The translations under genes were made by a program, and so were the position numbers. From Vitrella brassicaformis (Eukaryota > Sar > Vitrellaceae), in assembly GCA_001179505.1 (NCBI GenBank), contig CDMY01000477.1, positions 170,150 to 234,149 on the forward strand: a stretch of DNA of 64,000 bases, written 5' to 3'. Shown here in pieces: positions 1 through 12,400 of the stretch (position 1 is its first letter; every line of letters begins with the position of its first letter). The notes under the pieces are model-generated. The model saw nothing but the letters and a program-made list of their open reading frames with translations. It made no database searches and was not told where the DNA came from.

Positions 1-658
1 CGTACATGGCCGACACCTGCACGCACACACATACAGAGAGGGCACACGCAAGGTATGAGTGTCTGTGTGTATATACACTCGGCGAGTGGCGTGTCTGCCT
101 GGCGCACCGGTGGCGTTGTGTTCTTGTCACTGACAACACCAGGAATAGCCAACGGCATACCTGAAAGACAAACACACATGCAAAGACGCCAATGCATCAC
201 AGCGTATCGCTCTTCCCTTCCTGCTCCCTGCGAGAGCCCTCCCACCTCCTCACCTGCCATCTGCCCGCACACGGCGGGGCTCTGCTTCGCGTATGGAAAC
301 GGGTACACGCCGCTATGCTGAGTGTGCATCGTTACGATGCGCTCCTCAAAACCAGTGATGCTCAGACAGACACTTGGCACCAGGGAACTGCTCACGAGAG
401 CCCTGACTGAGGCTCGTCAGGGGATGATTGACGCAACAGATAGAAACTGAAATCTCGCTGACGCTAGGCGCTGCGCTCGAATCGTGAAAAACGCGGTCTG
501 TGAGGCGTGACGTGGCGAGGCAGGACGGCACCCTAGATAAACTGCCGTAAAACCAAACTGCGAGCTTAGAACAGCGGCGCCTCCGATTTTGCTTCTGCGC
601 TTTCCCATCACCCGAGGGCCTCTCAACGATCCGTCGATTCGCTTGCTTGCTCTGCGGA
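1..658. other. intergenic, nothing convincing
   Basis: I see no exon with a recognisable product here. Short open frames exist on both strands but carry no domain and no consistent splice signals. The last part is probably promoter and 5' untranslated sequence of the rubredoxin gene that starts at 659. Confidence 0.5.
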
Positions 659-1386
659 ATGAAGTCGTGGAGCCTTGTTATCGCTCCCTGCCTGCTCTTG
701 TGTGCATCTATCGCTCATGCCTTCACTTTCTCCAACCCCGCCGCATCAGCAGGGGCCAGCTCTCGCCTATTGCCCCGAAACATCATTGCTCGCCGCGCCC
801 CAGCAACAGCGCTCGCAGCAGAGACCACGTAAGAGACTCTGCACGCACAGCGAGATTCCTCCAGATCCACCGATTGCTTGTGCGTTGTCTTGTGTCGTGC
901 TGTGCTGTGTGGATCAGCCTGACGCCTCCCGAGGGCTATTGGCAGGGCGAGTGGGTGTGTGCCGACTGTGGTTACATCTACGACCCATCGCTGTTCGGCA
1001 ACAAGTGGTTTGAGGACCAGGGTCCTGGCTTCAAGTGTCCGCAGTGCCAGGCGCCGAGGCGGCGGTTCGCCAAGAAGGTCGGCTCGGTCGTGGGCCAGAA
1101 GATCGGCGGGGGCGACGCCCCAATTGTCATCTTCAGCGTACGCCTCACACAACAGGCCACCCACACAGACGGGACACGTATGGCGTGCATCGTTTGTCTG
1201 CTCGCTGTGTCTGCGTGTGTTCGAGTGCAGTTTCTGGGACTCGCACTTGTGGTCGCTGCAGGTAGGTACACGAGGGACGGAACAGAGATTGAGCAGCACT
1301 GTGCCATGTGTCCGTCGATGCCATCTTTGCGTTCTGTGTGTGCAGCTGTGTGGGCTACGTATGATTTCCCCGGCCTGAATCTCTAA
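659..1386 (+). CDS. membrane-anchored rubredoxin, probably plastid-targeted
   Basis: Four exons fit in frame: 659-828, 918-1137, 1231-1261 and 1346-1386, giving about 153 residues. The N-terminus is hydrophobic (LVIAPCLLLCASIAHAF) and followed by a basic, Ser/Ala-rich stretch, as expected for a signal plus transit peptide. A rubredoxin fold follows, with the iron ligands in VCADCG (Cys71, Cys74) and KCPQC (Cys97, Cys100). The third and fourth exons together encode a hydrophobic C-terminal helix (FLGLALVVAAAVWA) and a short tail. Known family: thylakoid rubredoxins of the RBD1 type, which have this order and act in photosystem II assembly. Plastid location is inferred. The 31-base exon 3 is chosen because it is the only splice path that gives a membrane helix and stays in frame to the stop. 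Confidence 0.8.
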
Positions 1387-2066
1387 CTAAGTTGACTGAT
1401 TGATTGATGGGCCTACGGCTGGCGAGTGGTGCGCGGCATCTCGCGATCAGAGCAGTCGGCAGCTCCTTGATGCGCAGCCAACGGGGTGGTTGACAATATC
1501 TTTGTGCACACCGTGCTTTGTGGGGCTGCCTGTCGTCACGTTGGGTGCGTGCGAGTGGGACAGACACTCGTGTCACCACATGAACCATCGCTGTCATTGA
1601 ACGAGACCTTTCGTCAGTCTCGTGTAAAAGCGATTTCGCTTAGACGTTTTAAGTGATAACCAACAGGAAGGAAAGGAAATCAGTCCGCGTTATGAGTCTT
1701 GTACATTGATGAATGAATGCTTGGTGGACGCAGTCCACTGCCGCCTAGGGTGTTCCATGAAACCGCTGCTGATCGGCCGACACATCATTTCACCAACATC
1801 ACACATCCGGTGTTCGACCGACGGCTGCATCGCCTCTCCCATCATCGCTGACTGACTGATATCGGGTGAGCGAAAGATCACCGCACACGCACCAGTGGCG
1901 TGTCTTCATCGTTCGTGTATCTGTGCTCTGGGCCGTGTTTCCACCAGCACACGTAGGGAAGCACAGCGGTTGCTTTGTCACCAGCACACGTAAGGAAGCA
2001 AACAAGGCGTTCTGTGCACACCCCGTCACGGCGTTGTGTGTCGTTCGGTCTACAGATATCTCACTG
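1387..2066. other. intergenic spacer
   Basis: No gene is seen. The frame of the next gene is open upstream to 1866, but the part before the ATG at 2067 has no match in the related protein at 40219-41256, so I treat it as 5' sequence. Confidence 0.5.
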
Positions 2067-3065
2067 ATGGCGTCCAGCTCTGTTCCCTCTCTGTGGGCCA
2101 TCTCACTCGAGAAGGCATCACACTTGCTCGACGACCAATCCGTCAAGCGTCCGGCAGTCCTCTCCCAGATGGACAAGCAGCCGCCCACAGAGATCCCCAA
2201 AGGCGTCACCCTGCCGGTCGTCCTGCAGCAGCGCATCGAGCAGGCCATGCAGTACGACGACCTTCATGCAGTGTTGGCCTTCGACATTCGTGACGTGGCG
2301 GGGGCCATCAAGGCTGCCTACGTGCTGGAGCGATGCAGCGGCCAGTGGACGATGATGAAGCGCTTTATCCGCCTGGCCTTCATCCACCGGCTCACCCCTC
2401 CCAATGCCACGCTTCCCCTCATGCTGTCGGCTGACGCGCTGCCCAGCGCTTCAGCCTTCGATGAGCTGCCACTCAGTATGGCCGTCTACAAGAGCATCGA
2501 ACGCACGCTCAACTATCGGGGGACGACCCTCGTGCTGCAGAGAGGCAACAACTGTGGCTATCGGATTGGCGACCATTCCTTTCGTGTGATGGCGTTGGAT
2601 GAGCTGCCGGCCGACCATCCCTACCGCAGCAGATACAAGGAGAGCGATCCCGTCATCCGCTGGGGTGACTTCACCTTCCCATCGTCCACGGCATTCCTCA
2701 CGTGGATGATCCTGGTGCAATGGTGTGCTCAAGAGGGGGTGGAGAAAAGACAGCTGGCCAGTGTTTATGTCTGGCGTGGTGACAGCCGCTACCAGTCCCT
2801 GCTGACACTTGATGACATCCCCGAGGCCAGCATGATTATCGACTACATGGATGAGCATTCGTCGCCGATCGATGACGCCCGTCGGCGACTGATTCTGCTC
2901 AGGGGAACAGCTCCGACCGACACCGTTGCGGCCTACCTGTGGCTCAGGAATGGCGACATCCGCCTCTACACGACCGAGCGTGACACTGCTGCGGCCGCCC
3001 GCCCTTTGCTGGCCAGACATCGGCTGGAGCAACAAGTCCTCGGACATGTGCGGGGGGCAGAGTGA
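2067..3065 (+). CDS. intronless protein of a local two-member family
   Basis: A single uninterrupted frame of 332 residues, unusual in a region where nearly all genes are split. I do not recognise a named domain. It is clearly related to the minus-strand gene at 40219-41256. Shared blocks in the same order include AYVLE, RFIRLA near W/M, LPL.LSA, YRG(T)..L.LQ, YRIG..SFRV, DP.IRW, RGD.RY..LLT and LYTTE. Both start MASS. The ATG at 2067 is chosen because it aligns with the start of the relative. No signal peptide or membrane helix is seen. Function is unknown; the relative carries an F-box-like N-terminal stretch (LQLPDVAALRN) that is much weaker here. Confidence 0.7.
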   Translation: MASSSVPSLWAISLEKASHLLDDQSVKRPAVLSQMDKQPPTEIPKGVTLPVVLQQRIEQAMQYDDLHAVLAFDIRDVAGAIKAAYVLERCSGQWTMMKRFIRLAFIHRLTPPNATLPLMLSADALPSASAFDELPLSMAVYKSIERTLNYRGTTLVLQRGNNCGYRIGDHSFRVMALDELPADHPYRSRYKESDPVIRWGDFTFPSSTAFLTWMILVQWCAQEGVEKRQLASVYVWRGDSRYQSLLTLDDIPEASMIIDYMDEHSSPIDDARRRLILLRGTAPTDTVAAYLWLRNGDIRLYTTERDTAAAARPLLARHRLEQQVLGHVRGAE

Positions 3066-4441
3066 AGGAGAGTCGGCGTGACTGTCTTCTCGTTGGCTTG
3101 TGTGTGCAACGTCTTCCGGACCTTGATGGAGTGTGCTGATGAGGGTTTGAGAGCGCAGAACTTCAGGGGCGGGGTGTTTGTTTTCTTAACGGAGGTCTGC
3201 ACGTGTCGTGTCTTCCGGCCAGGTTTGGGACAAGGCCTGACTTGTAGGACTGTGAGACTGTGCGATGTGTAGATAGAACGTCACTGTCTGCCTGTCAGAG
3301 TATGTGGATTGTCGCTTTGTCGCTTTTGTTGTTTGTTGATTGTGCTAGTATGGGTTTAGTGATGGGGTTCTGTGCAAAGCGGGATGGTCCATGCCGAGAC
3401 TGTTGCATCAGTCTTCAACCGTGTCAGTCATTCGTATCAGCACGTTTGTATGTCATCCGCATTCATGCAGCCGACGTGCACCCAGCCCAGCAGCCCAGTC
3501 AGCATTCAGTGAGTCCCCTAAACCCACGTCCATACCAGACACACATTCCTATGCACAGTCAGACTGACTGACAGACAGACAGACAACAGACAATGCCGTG
3601 AACCATCAATGACACAGAACCAACACGGGCAACAACCGAGCAACATGCAGCGGGTCCAGCCAGTGAGTGAGTCCTCTGAACAAACATCCGCACGCACATT
3701 CCCACGCACACAAGATACTTCCATACAGACAACACACACACACACACACACACACATTGATGGAGCGATTGAGTGACTCGTTGACGAGCCGGCTGGCCGG
3801 TGAGAATGCGCGGCACCTTGCGTCAGTGTGGCCGGCAGCTGATGTGGTGCGCAACTGGTAGAGATGCGGGGGTTTTCGCGATCGTGTGTGTGTGTGTGTG
3901 TCATCGTGTGTCTGGGGAGGATTGGTGGCGCAAGTGAGTGATAAAAGACGTTCATTAACAGAAAATCATGCAATCAGTGTCCTCATGAAAAGTCACACAA
4001 TCTTGCAATATCAGCTGGTCCGCGCTCCCCCTCCCCCTCCCCCTCCCCTCCCAAGCAAGGGCTGCATGCAGCAAAGACAAGGCACTCTCCTCAACCACGC
4101 CAGCACCAACCACGTACACAACCACAACCAGGACCACATGCACATGTACGTCCCTCGTGTATCCGATCCCCAGCAGACCAGTGTGGAAGACATCGACTAC
4201 TCCCGCGTACCGCACCCGCCTCCATCATACCACACACACACACACACACGACATACAGGCATGCGCCTCGCCGGTCATTGGCGGACGGGTGGATGAACGA
4301 GATTCCAGTCTTGAGATCAGACAGACCTGCAGCGGACAGACAAGGCACAGACACAGGGAGAGAGAGGACAGAGCAAAGGACAACTTCAATGACACAGCGG
4401 ATGCACATGTCGTGAGTGTGCTTGCCTCATCGCTCCTTACG
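3066..4441. other. intergenic, microsatellites and a dispersed repeat
   Basis: No convincing gene. The stretch holds CA/TG runs (3729-3756, 3883-3901, 4231-4250), a C-rich run near 4026-4050 and two copies of a roughly 75-base motif (about 3508-3585 and 3640-3705) that recurs near 8006-8100. Confidence 0.5.
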
Positions 4442-5147
4442 TCAATCATTACGCTCCCTGCCCCGGACGACGACGACGCCGACGAGGAGCACCAGAAACG
4501 TCAATGAGAGGCGCCCGATTTCGATCAGGCGCTGGCCAACGCCATCGCTGCCAGTGATGATGCCGGCGGCCTGGAGCCTCTCGTAGATGTCCCTGCCAAT
4601 CAAGTCCTTGGACATCTCCTGCAGCGCCTTCTGAAGGGTCTTCCCGCTGCGGAGGGCGGGGAGGAGGGCCTGGACCAGAACGGCCTTGCTGGTAGCACCA
4701 GCTTCAACGAGCTGGCGGTACTGCTTGTCGCCGACGAGGCTCTCGAGCTGCTTCCGCTGGTCAAACGACATGACGCGGGACTGAGATTGGACTGACGGCA
4801 CCTGGGTGGCGAGGGAAGAGGAACTGGGGAGATGGCGGTGTGTTGCGAGGGTGGCTTGTCAGGTACCTGTTGGTTGGCACGAGCTGGAGGGAGATGGGGC
4901 GAAGAGGCCAGGAGGAGGGGGGTTGCTGAGAGCGAGTTGACAGCCAATCGGTGGCTTTTCTTGTCGTCGGTGAAGTGAACCACGCGAGCGACGTCTTGTC
5001 GGGGGAATCGAGCCAGTGGGAATCAAGCACATCGACTCCACAGAAGATCGCGAAAACACCTGCAGCCACACACCAGAGGACAACAGAACCGGACATTGCA
5101 CGTGGCGGAGGAGAGGAAGCGCCAAAAGCGCCATCCATGGGCCTCAT
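4442..5147 (-). CDS. small membrane protein, unknown function
   Basis: Best model: exon 1 from 5147 down to 4867 and exon 2 from 4823 down to 4442, joined in frame to about 220 residues. Exon 1 carries a hydrophobic helix (VVLWCVAAGVFAIFC) near residue 25. Exon 2 encodes a helical region (QRKQLESLVGDKQYRQLVEAG) and ends in a second helix (LTFLVLLVGVVVV) and a short polar tail. The intron would be only 43 bases, so an alternative is a shorter protein starting at the ATG at 4771 (about 109 residues). I do not recognise a family. Confidence 0.5.
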
Positions 5148-6300
5148 CTGCAGAGGCCGAGATGCCACAACTTGAGTCGCGAGCTTTAGCTCGCACTCTT
5201 CGCCATTTCTGTAATGTTGCGGTTTGTGGTGTGGTGGACAGATGCGGCGCGTGGCGGGTGAGCCATGAGGCCGGGGGGCGCCGATCTGCACTGCACTGCA
5301 GTGCACGGCGTGCGAATTATGTGCATAACGAACGTGTGCACGACTCGTTGCGCTGGCGAATTGCCTGTGTGTCCAGCTGTTTGTCTGATGATCGGACACG
5401 AGACAGACAGGCAGGCAGGCCGGGCTTACTGTGACTAGCTACGTAGTTGGTGTGGGTGTCTTTGCCAGCCAGCCAGTCATCCATTCATCCATTCGTGGAA
5501 GAAACACAAACGAACCAACACACCGGCCGGCGAGTCTTTCTTTGTCTGTCTTGCAATCAGGCAGCACACCACACCACAGCACACCACAGCACAGATGGAT
5601 GGATGGATGGATGTATCGACTCAAGGAGTGAAGCTCTCACCCACGCACCACCTGACTGACTGACAGACACGCATATGTGTGTGTGGGTGTGGGTGTGGTG
5701 TGCGTATGTGGGGGGGTGTGTGCAGAGACAGACCAAGAGACCTACTCACGTACACCAAGACAGACACACACACACACACACACAGACAGACACACAGACA
5801 GACACACAGACAGGAAAAACGACGACGACGATGAGCACCATAAGAAGTGACGTCAGTGAGAGGCAGCCCAGCCGGCGTGGTGTTGGTCAGACAGACAGAC
5901 AGACAGACACTCTCTCTCTCTTCTCTCTCGTGCAGTCGGCAGGCACATGTGTGTATACGTATGTATATGGACGTCATGATGTCCAGGAGATCCGTGTGTA
6001 GGACGTGCGTACGGTGGCCCTCCCCCCCCGCCCTCTCCCTCGCCCCAGCATTTCACCACACACGACAGGATCACAGCCCTCCCACAGACACACAGGACAA
6101 ACTGACACATGGACACAGAGACGCACAGAGAGACAGACACATGGACATGCAGAGACACACAGACACAGAGGGAGGCAGACACACAGAGAGCCCACGGACA
6201 GCAGCCACATGACAACACTCACCAAGACAGGCAAGACAGACAGACAGACAGACGGACGGACGGCACCCGAACACCATTCGTGTAGCTCACTCAGTCAGTC
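5148..6300. repeat. microsatellite-rich intergenic DNA
   Basis: Dense short tandem repeats: GGAT near 5594-5612, TG and CA around 5675-5800, GACA/CAGA around 5790-5910 and 6100-6260, and AGTC near 6290-6308. The open frames over these are His/Thr or Cys/Val runs produced by the repeats. A short non-repetitive piece near 5832-6000 has splice-like ends but no recognisable product; it could be 5' sequence of the LRAT-like gene. Confidence 0.6.
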
Positions 6301-6360
6301 AGTCAGTCACTCCGCACTCGATGGCACCACCACCCGAACACAACCCGTCCCCTATTCACG

Positions 6361-7317
6361 GTGCAATCCGCGCAAGGGGGAACGGTAGGGTGTCCTGTCT
6401 GGCAGCCCGTGTCCAGTCACGCCTCCGGTCAGGGGGAAGACTGGCGCTGTTTCCCCAGGCACGGGCCCGACTGCCGGCAGCAGCAGCATCGGCTGGGGCA
6501 GACGTCCGGTCGCTTGGCCTTCCAGCATACCCCCAACTGCGAAGGTCCGTCTGTGGTTTGCCTCAAAGTGAACGATTTCAACACACGCGTGTAAGGCGAT
6601 GAAAGGGGAGGAACAGCGTGATACAGACTCGTACTTGTTCTTGGTCCACGCAGTGCCGACGGGAGCATCCCGTCTGGCGCTCACCTGGCACTCCAGGTCA
6701 ATGGCGGACCGCTGAGCATGTTCGGGAGTTTCCACCACGCCATTTACGTCAGTCCCGATGAAGTCATCCACTACGCGTAAGCCAATGGTGGGACGGTGGG
6801 ACAGGCGCGTATGTCCATTCATTGGCTCAGTAGGGACGACGGAAGCAAACACAAAGCGCACGTCGACACGTGGACGCTTGAACGGCTCCTGCGCGAGTAT
6901 GGGGCGACAGACGTGTATCTCATCAGCTACAAGCACCCCACGTGAGCTCCGCTGAAGCCGCACTGCCTCTATAAGGTGGCATTGGGATGAGGCTTGCTGC
7001 TGCAGGTTCACCAATGGGGAAATCGTCGAGCGCGCCCGCAGCCGAATCGGCAAAGGCGAATACAACGTCTTCTTCAACAACTGTGAGACCTTCGCCTACT
7101 GGTAAGTGGCCTGCTTATATACGATTCTTGGTCTGACTTTTCCTCGCTCAGGTGCCACACGGACAAGGAGCGCTCTGACCAGATGCGTGTCGTCAAAGAG
7201 AACGTCAAGAGAGAAGTCAAGAAGTCCGTTCACAGCCTGGCGGATGAGATCGTCCGGGGTGGCCTGCCGACGAGGGTGATCCCGATTCAAAAGGTGCTCG
7301 CCAGGCTTTTTCGCTAG
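6361..7317 (+). CDS. LRAT/NlpC-P60-like protein (start not resolved)
   Basis: Five exons fit with consistent phases: up to 6590, 6654-6776, 6831-6941, 7006-7101 and 7152-7317. The joined protein carries an LRAT-type fold: HHAIYV with the first catalytic His, EVIHYA, and NNCETFAYWC with the nucleophile Cys in the NC motif. Known family: LRAT-like proteins and relatives (HRASLS/PLAAT, NlpC/P60 superfamily) are acyltransferases or thiol hydrolases acting on lipids or amides. The C-terminal 55 residues are basic and helical (KENVKREVKKS). The first exon, in the frame ending KVNDFNTRV, is Cys-rich and lacks an ATG in frame, so the true start is further 5' or in a separate exon. The substrate cannot be read from the sequence. 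Confidence 0.65.
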
Positions 7318-8155
7318 CTGCCGTGCTTTTCCTCTGAGCCCTCCATGCCTCCATGTGTGTGTGGGGTTTGACTGTCTCGTGCCTGCTTAATGCGTAAGGT
7401 AAGCGATGTGTTGGCTGTCTGAATGGTTCAAATTCTGCTGTGTCCCGCTTGCGTCTGTGCTTTCCTGTGACGTATCTTTCTACTTGCACGCTTCACTTTT
7501 TCTTTACTTTTTGTTGGTCTCTCGGCTGCACTTACTGGCTTACCACTGACTCGTGAATTTATCAGCCATGTGTTTCTTTGAAGACGGCTGTGTGGTGTGA
7601 GTAGGGATGGATATATGGAAAAGAGGGCAACGCGCGCACACTCAGATCACACAACGGTCCATTCAACGACCAGTCAGTCAGTCTCGCCACTGAGTGCAGC
7701 AGCAGCTGTTGAGCACACGCCGTACATGCAAGCTTCTCGCGGCCTCATGTGATGATGCTGACTCGCAGGCAATGCGTGACTCGTCGGACGTGTGCAGTGC
7801 TGCGTGTGGTCAGAGCAGTCTGGTGTAGGTATCACTCAGCTGCTTGCCGTGCGCACACCGACGCCACGTCATGGTGTTCCGCTGATTGTACGTGACTCGC
7901 ACCGATTTTGCAGTGGATGAATGGATGTGTGTATGTCAAAGCGCCTGGAACGGTGACCATTGCATCAATCTTCCAGGCAGCAGCAAGTGCGTTCGTCCAT
8001 GCAACCAACATGCAACAAGTCCAGCCAGTCAGCCAAAGAGTGAGTCCCCTAAACCCACACACATTCCTATGCACATACAGACAGACTGACAGACCGACAG
8101 GCCCACAAGAACACACCTATTTCCTCGCCAATAGATAGAGCACAGCCCGCCCGAA
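7318..8155. other. intergenic, one dispersed repeat copy
   Basis: No gene is seen between the LRAT-like stop and the TFIIIC-like stop. The right half (about 8006-8100) holds a copy of the motif also found near 3508-3585 and 3640-3705. Confidence 0.5.
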
Positions 8156-11100
8156 TCACCACACGGTGATGGTGCTCGATCCGCACCACGGGCATGTGCT
8201 GGGCGTGCACACCAGGTTGGCCCAGAATGGACGCCCGTGGCTGGCGGGGGAGAAGAACCGGCAGCAGAGGGCACAGTACTCGGGGAGCACTTCCGTCGAC
8301 AGGGGCATCAGGGTGAGGGCGCATAGGGGGGCCTGCCGGCGGCCTCCCTCAAACACGATGCTGTCGAATGCCCACGACGTGACGCCTGCTGACTTGTTGA
8401 ACTCACACACGTGCTTCTGCGGCACACAGAACTGACCACGCACGCACACATATAGCAAACACAGACACACATACAGAGGTCAGGAGGGGTGACTGCATTG
8501 TGGTGGTGGTGGGTGGTGAGCTACCTTGTGTTGTAGTGCGTGTTCGATCCTGGCGATGCTCTCCTCCTCTGCGGCTGACAACTGACAGGAGGACCTGAAC
8601 GGCCTAATGAAGTCATGGTACACACACCACCAGTACGCCAGCAGCATGTGACGCAGCAACTCTGACATACACCACCAACAGGACACACACACAGAGAGAT
8701 GGAGGATATAAATGCACTGCCCCTGCGCATGCAAGCATACCTTTGTCTTCGGCCTCGTCCTTTGGGTCGTCTCGGTAGCCGGCAAAGTGCTCCCGCCGCT
8801 GACGGGCCATCGGCACCACCACACACCGAAGTGCATTGAGACACTGCAGCGCCGACACTCGGTGAGCCGGCTGCTGGGCGATGGCTGCAGCGGCAGAAAG
8901 GTGCTGCAGGTGGCCGCGCAGACGAGTTAGCAGCTGCTGCACGGGGGCGAACGAGGGCGACGCACGTGGTGATGGACTGGACTCACCGGGCTCCTTCTTG
9001 ACAACTGCTGCTGCTGCTGCCGGCTGACCTTCATCGGTCATCTCAACATCCATGAGAGCGACCATCGGCTGTGGCGGTTCTGTTGTGGCGTCGAGGGCCT
9101 TGATGGTCGACACCAGCGAGTTGGGCCCCGACAGTCGGTCGATCTCGCACAGGAAACACGTCAGGAAGGCCCCGTAGTCGGACAGCACGTTCACATCTTC
9201 CCCGAGACACTGAGTCGCCGGGCCGATAGAGCGGTAGGCGTCGTCCGTGCTCTCTTTGCCGGGGTCGCAAAAGGCGTTGGTGGTCTGGGGGATGTCGGGA
9301 ATGGCCTGCGGGACGGCGCAGAGATCGGCGGCTTCGTGGGGCCGGGAGAGATCGATCCCGCCAAGTGAGTCGAAGAGGGCCGACTCCAGCACGCGGCCGC
9401 CTTTGTCGCTGCCCTCCCATGTGAGCTGAGATGGGTCAGTGTTGTCAGCAGCAGTGGAGTGCCGTTTCTGCGCCAGTAGCCGCTTGACACGTCTGCCGAG
9501 GTGTCTCTTGCGCAGCGCCATGTCGCTGTGCTTCCTCTCCTCTGTCGCACCATCGCTGGCGCCACTATCGCTGTGCGCCAAGACTTCATCGTCGGCCTCC
9601 CACCACTCCCTTTCCCTCTCCCTCTCCCTCTCCTTCTTGACATTGGGCCGCAGACCAAACCCAAAGGCGCCCATCACTTCGTCGCCCTCCCTCCTCGGCG
9701 GTGCCAGTATTGCGGACAGGAGGGGCCCGTTGACGGCCAGGTACATGTCCCAGAGGGAACAGGAGCCGCTGCTGCATGCCAGCTGCTGATGGGTGGACCG
9801 CATGGACGAGGTTGTGCTGGTGGTGGTGGTGGTGGTTGGCCACACGAACCCGTTGGCAAGGCCGAGAGTGTGCGCCATTCGGTGCATGGCGACGCACACC
9901 GGTGTGTGTGGTACGAGTGAGGTGGCGACGATGAGCTCTCGGTCGGTCTCGTAGCAGCTGAAGAGAAGACAGCCGGACGGAGAGGGGCAGTAGCCTGGGG
10001 GGGTGAGACGACCACACACACAGACACACAGACACGCACAGAGGATGGATGGACACCGTGTCGTCCCGCTCGCCATTGGTTGCCCAGGTGTCTGATTGAT
10101 GTGTTTGCCGCTTGCTTGCCTCTGGCTGATTTGTGGGTGTAGACTGTCCGGCGAAAAGTCGACGGAATGCTGGGGGCGGGACGAAACACACCCTGTGCGA
10201 ACGAACACACATAGAGAAGGGCGACAGACAGGAGAGCGATCGATCTTGTGTGTGTGCGTGGGAAAATGCCTGTGCGTACCTCCTCCAGTGCGGTGAGCCC
10301 GTCCACTTTGCCCCTCTTGGTGTCCACGACGCGCACATCGTCCATCTTTCCCTCCAGCACCATGCCGTCATCGCCAACACCATGCACCACGCGCCAGTGG
10401 ATCAGGCTCCCGAACTGGTCCAGACTCATCAGCTCCACCAGCAGCCTCCCATTGGCCGTGTGCGTGTGTGTGTGGGGGTGGCTGTCACCGAGGCACGCTG
10501 GCGACGCCAGCAGGGAGGACCCCACGACATTGGCGAAGTGCGCGTCACTGGTGAGGGTGGGCGAGAGGAGGTGGTAGATGTACGAGCCACCACCTGCCGT
10601 CGTGGTGGTCAGCCCGGACGACCCGCTGATGTCACGCGGCACAGCGCCGTGGTCGTGCGCATGATGGTCGCTCGCTGCCGATGCCGCTTCCCGACGGACA
10701 GCCAGCAGGATGGAAGGCCCTCGGGCGATTGCCACGCACAAACCACCGTCAGAGAGAGGGGCGGCCCCCTCTGGCTGCTGTGGTTGCTGTGGTGGTGGTG
10801 GTATGATGCATGGCCCGACGAGCAGGTCGGCCACGGGTCCCTCGGAGCAAGGAGCGATCTCCAGGGGCGCCGTGATGCGGTGCTGTCTTGCTGGCAGCCA
10901 GTAGCCGTCGGCCTTCCTCTCGACGCCCATGTCCACCTGCCACGCCAGCACCTGACCATTGGACAAACCGCCGAACAGAGTGAGCCGCAGAGAGGGCCGC
11001 GTGTCTGCCGCCTCCTGCCGCCAGCAGAGCTCCAGTGGGGACATCTTGAGGGCGGTCACGCGCACGTGGTGGTCTGTGGGGTGCGAGCAGGTCGCGAGGA

Positions 11101-12400
11101 GGCAGCCTATCTTCATCTTGGGTCGGCCGGGGCACACCCACCACACCACGATGACGGCCTCGTACGCCACGGCGAACAGCACACAGGTCTCAGTGGCCAG
11201 CCAGTTGGTGCTCTGTGCCGCCGAGGGCGATGCCGCCTCCTTGCCGATCTCTGTCTTGACGGCTGGTGCTGCTGCTGCTGCAGGTGTTGGTGCTGGTGTG
11301 GTCATGAAGGCGTCGAATCCGTTAGGCGAGAATGCGGCGATGGGGCTGGTGGTGGATGGGTGGACTTTGAGCCAGTCGGCCACAACGCCTGGTCCTGGTG
11401 TGGGGCCGGCGTGGGGCTGGGCGGTGTCGAAGCGATAGAGGGGAATGGCTGCCTTGTACTCGAGGAACTTGGAAGTCACCTCCAACACCTTCACCGGCTG
11501 CACAACAGTGAGACCATCATGTGTGGGTGACTGGGTGCTTGTGTGTGCGTGTGGTTGGTTGACCGACCTTGCTGACTCCATTTGCGAGGAATTTGCCGGG
11601 CATGGCGTAGAGGTTGAAGGTGCCGTCGGTGGTGCCCACCCCCAGAATGCACCCCTTGTGCAAACCCACACCAGTCGACTCGCCATCCGCATTCGCCTGG
11701 TGGGTGTAGCCGTGCACACGGGGCGACCACACCACGCAGTGAAACCTGCACCCATCAACCACACACATCAGCCACACGCATGCACACACAGGCCGACCAG
11801 TGCACTCACTCATTATGCATTCATTCCCACGGTCGGTTACTGACCTGACTTTATCGGCTGCTTTGACAGCGGCGATGAATGAGTCCTCGACGTTCTCCCA
11901 CTGCTGCTGGCCCGCCTTAGACTTGGCCTTGGCCCTCGACTTGGCCTTCGCCTTTGCCGACTTGCGCCCCCTCCCGCCCTTCTTGGCACCGGCCTCCTCC
12001 TCGAGATCTTCATCCTCATCGCCGCCGCCCATCGAGTGATCCTCCTCGTCAGCACGCATCATGGCGCCCGCCTGACACACAAACACACACACGTTGCATA
12101 GATCCCGATGTGTCCCTGTCGTCCTGGCCACGTGTGCATGCGACTGACCTGATTGCTGGCGGCAACCACGTCACTGGTAGTGAGTGTGGCGAGCACCACC
12201 GAGGCCGAGGTGAACCCCGGGGACATCCGCTCCATGTCGAGCATGGCGACGGGGTCGACGACCATGACCTTGTCATCGCTCATGAGCGCCAGCAGGTTGT
12301 CCTCACTCACAGCCAACGCATTCACGTGGAACGCCCTGTGCTGCGGCAGCAGGAACGATTCCGAAAATCGAAGCGCCCGGGGCTTCCCTCGCCGGCTCAT
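8156..12400 (-). CDS. TFIIIC90-like protein (WD40-like N-terminus, C-terminal zinc finger)
   Basis: Exons from 5' to 3': 12400-12149, 12071-11845, 11745-11568, 11497-10280, a candidate 10192-10057, 9994-8741, 8661-8525 and 8431-8156, about 1,225 residues. The N-terminal third has beta-propeller-like strands (VVDPVAMLDM, FHCVVWSP, LGVGTTDGTFNLYAMPG) interrupted by a Lys/Ala-rich nuclear-type stretch from 11.9 kb. The middle is acidic with an Arg/Glu repeat and Lys-rich segments. The last exon ends in a zinc finger with CALTLMPL, CALCC and CPWCG. That order, propeller then LCALTLMPL plus C-x2-C pairs, fits subunit GTF3C4/TFIIIC90 of the RNA polymerase III factor. The small exon at 10192-10057 is inferred from the need for one extra base of phase. 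It is divergently paired with PEX5, 129 bases away. Confidence 0.6.

Noticed and set aside
5590-5613. regular GGAT repeats that could suggest a CRISPR-like array
   Set aside because: Four-base microsatellites without spacers, common throughout the window; the genome is eukaryotic.
10133-11530. 465-residue plus-strand open frame
   Set aside because: It is antisense to the large TFIIIC-like exon 11497-10280, whose minus-strand reading has splice sites and propeller-like motifs. The plus frame is Cys/Arg/His-rich with no domain.
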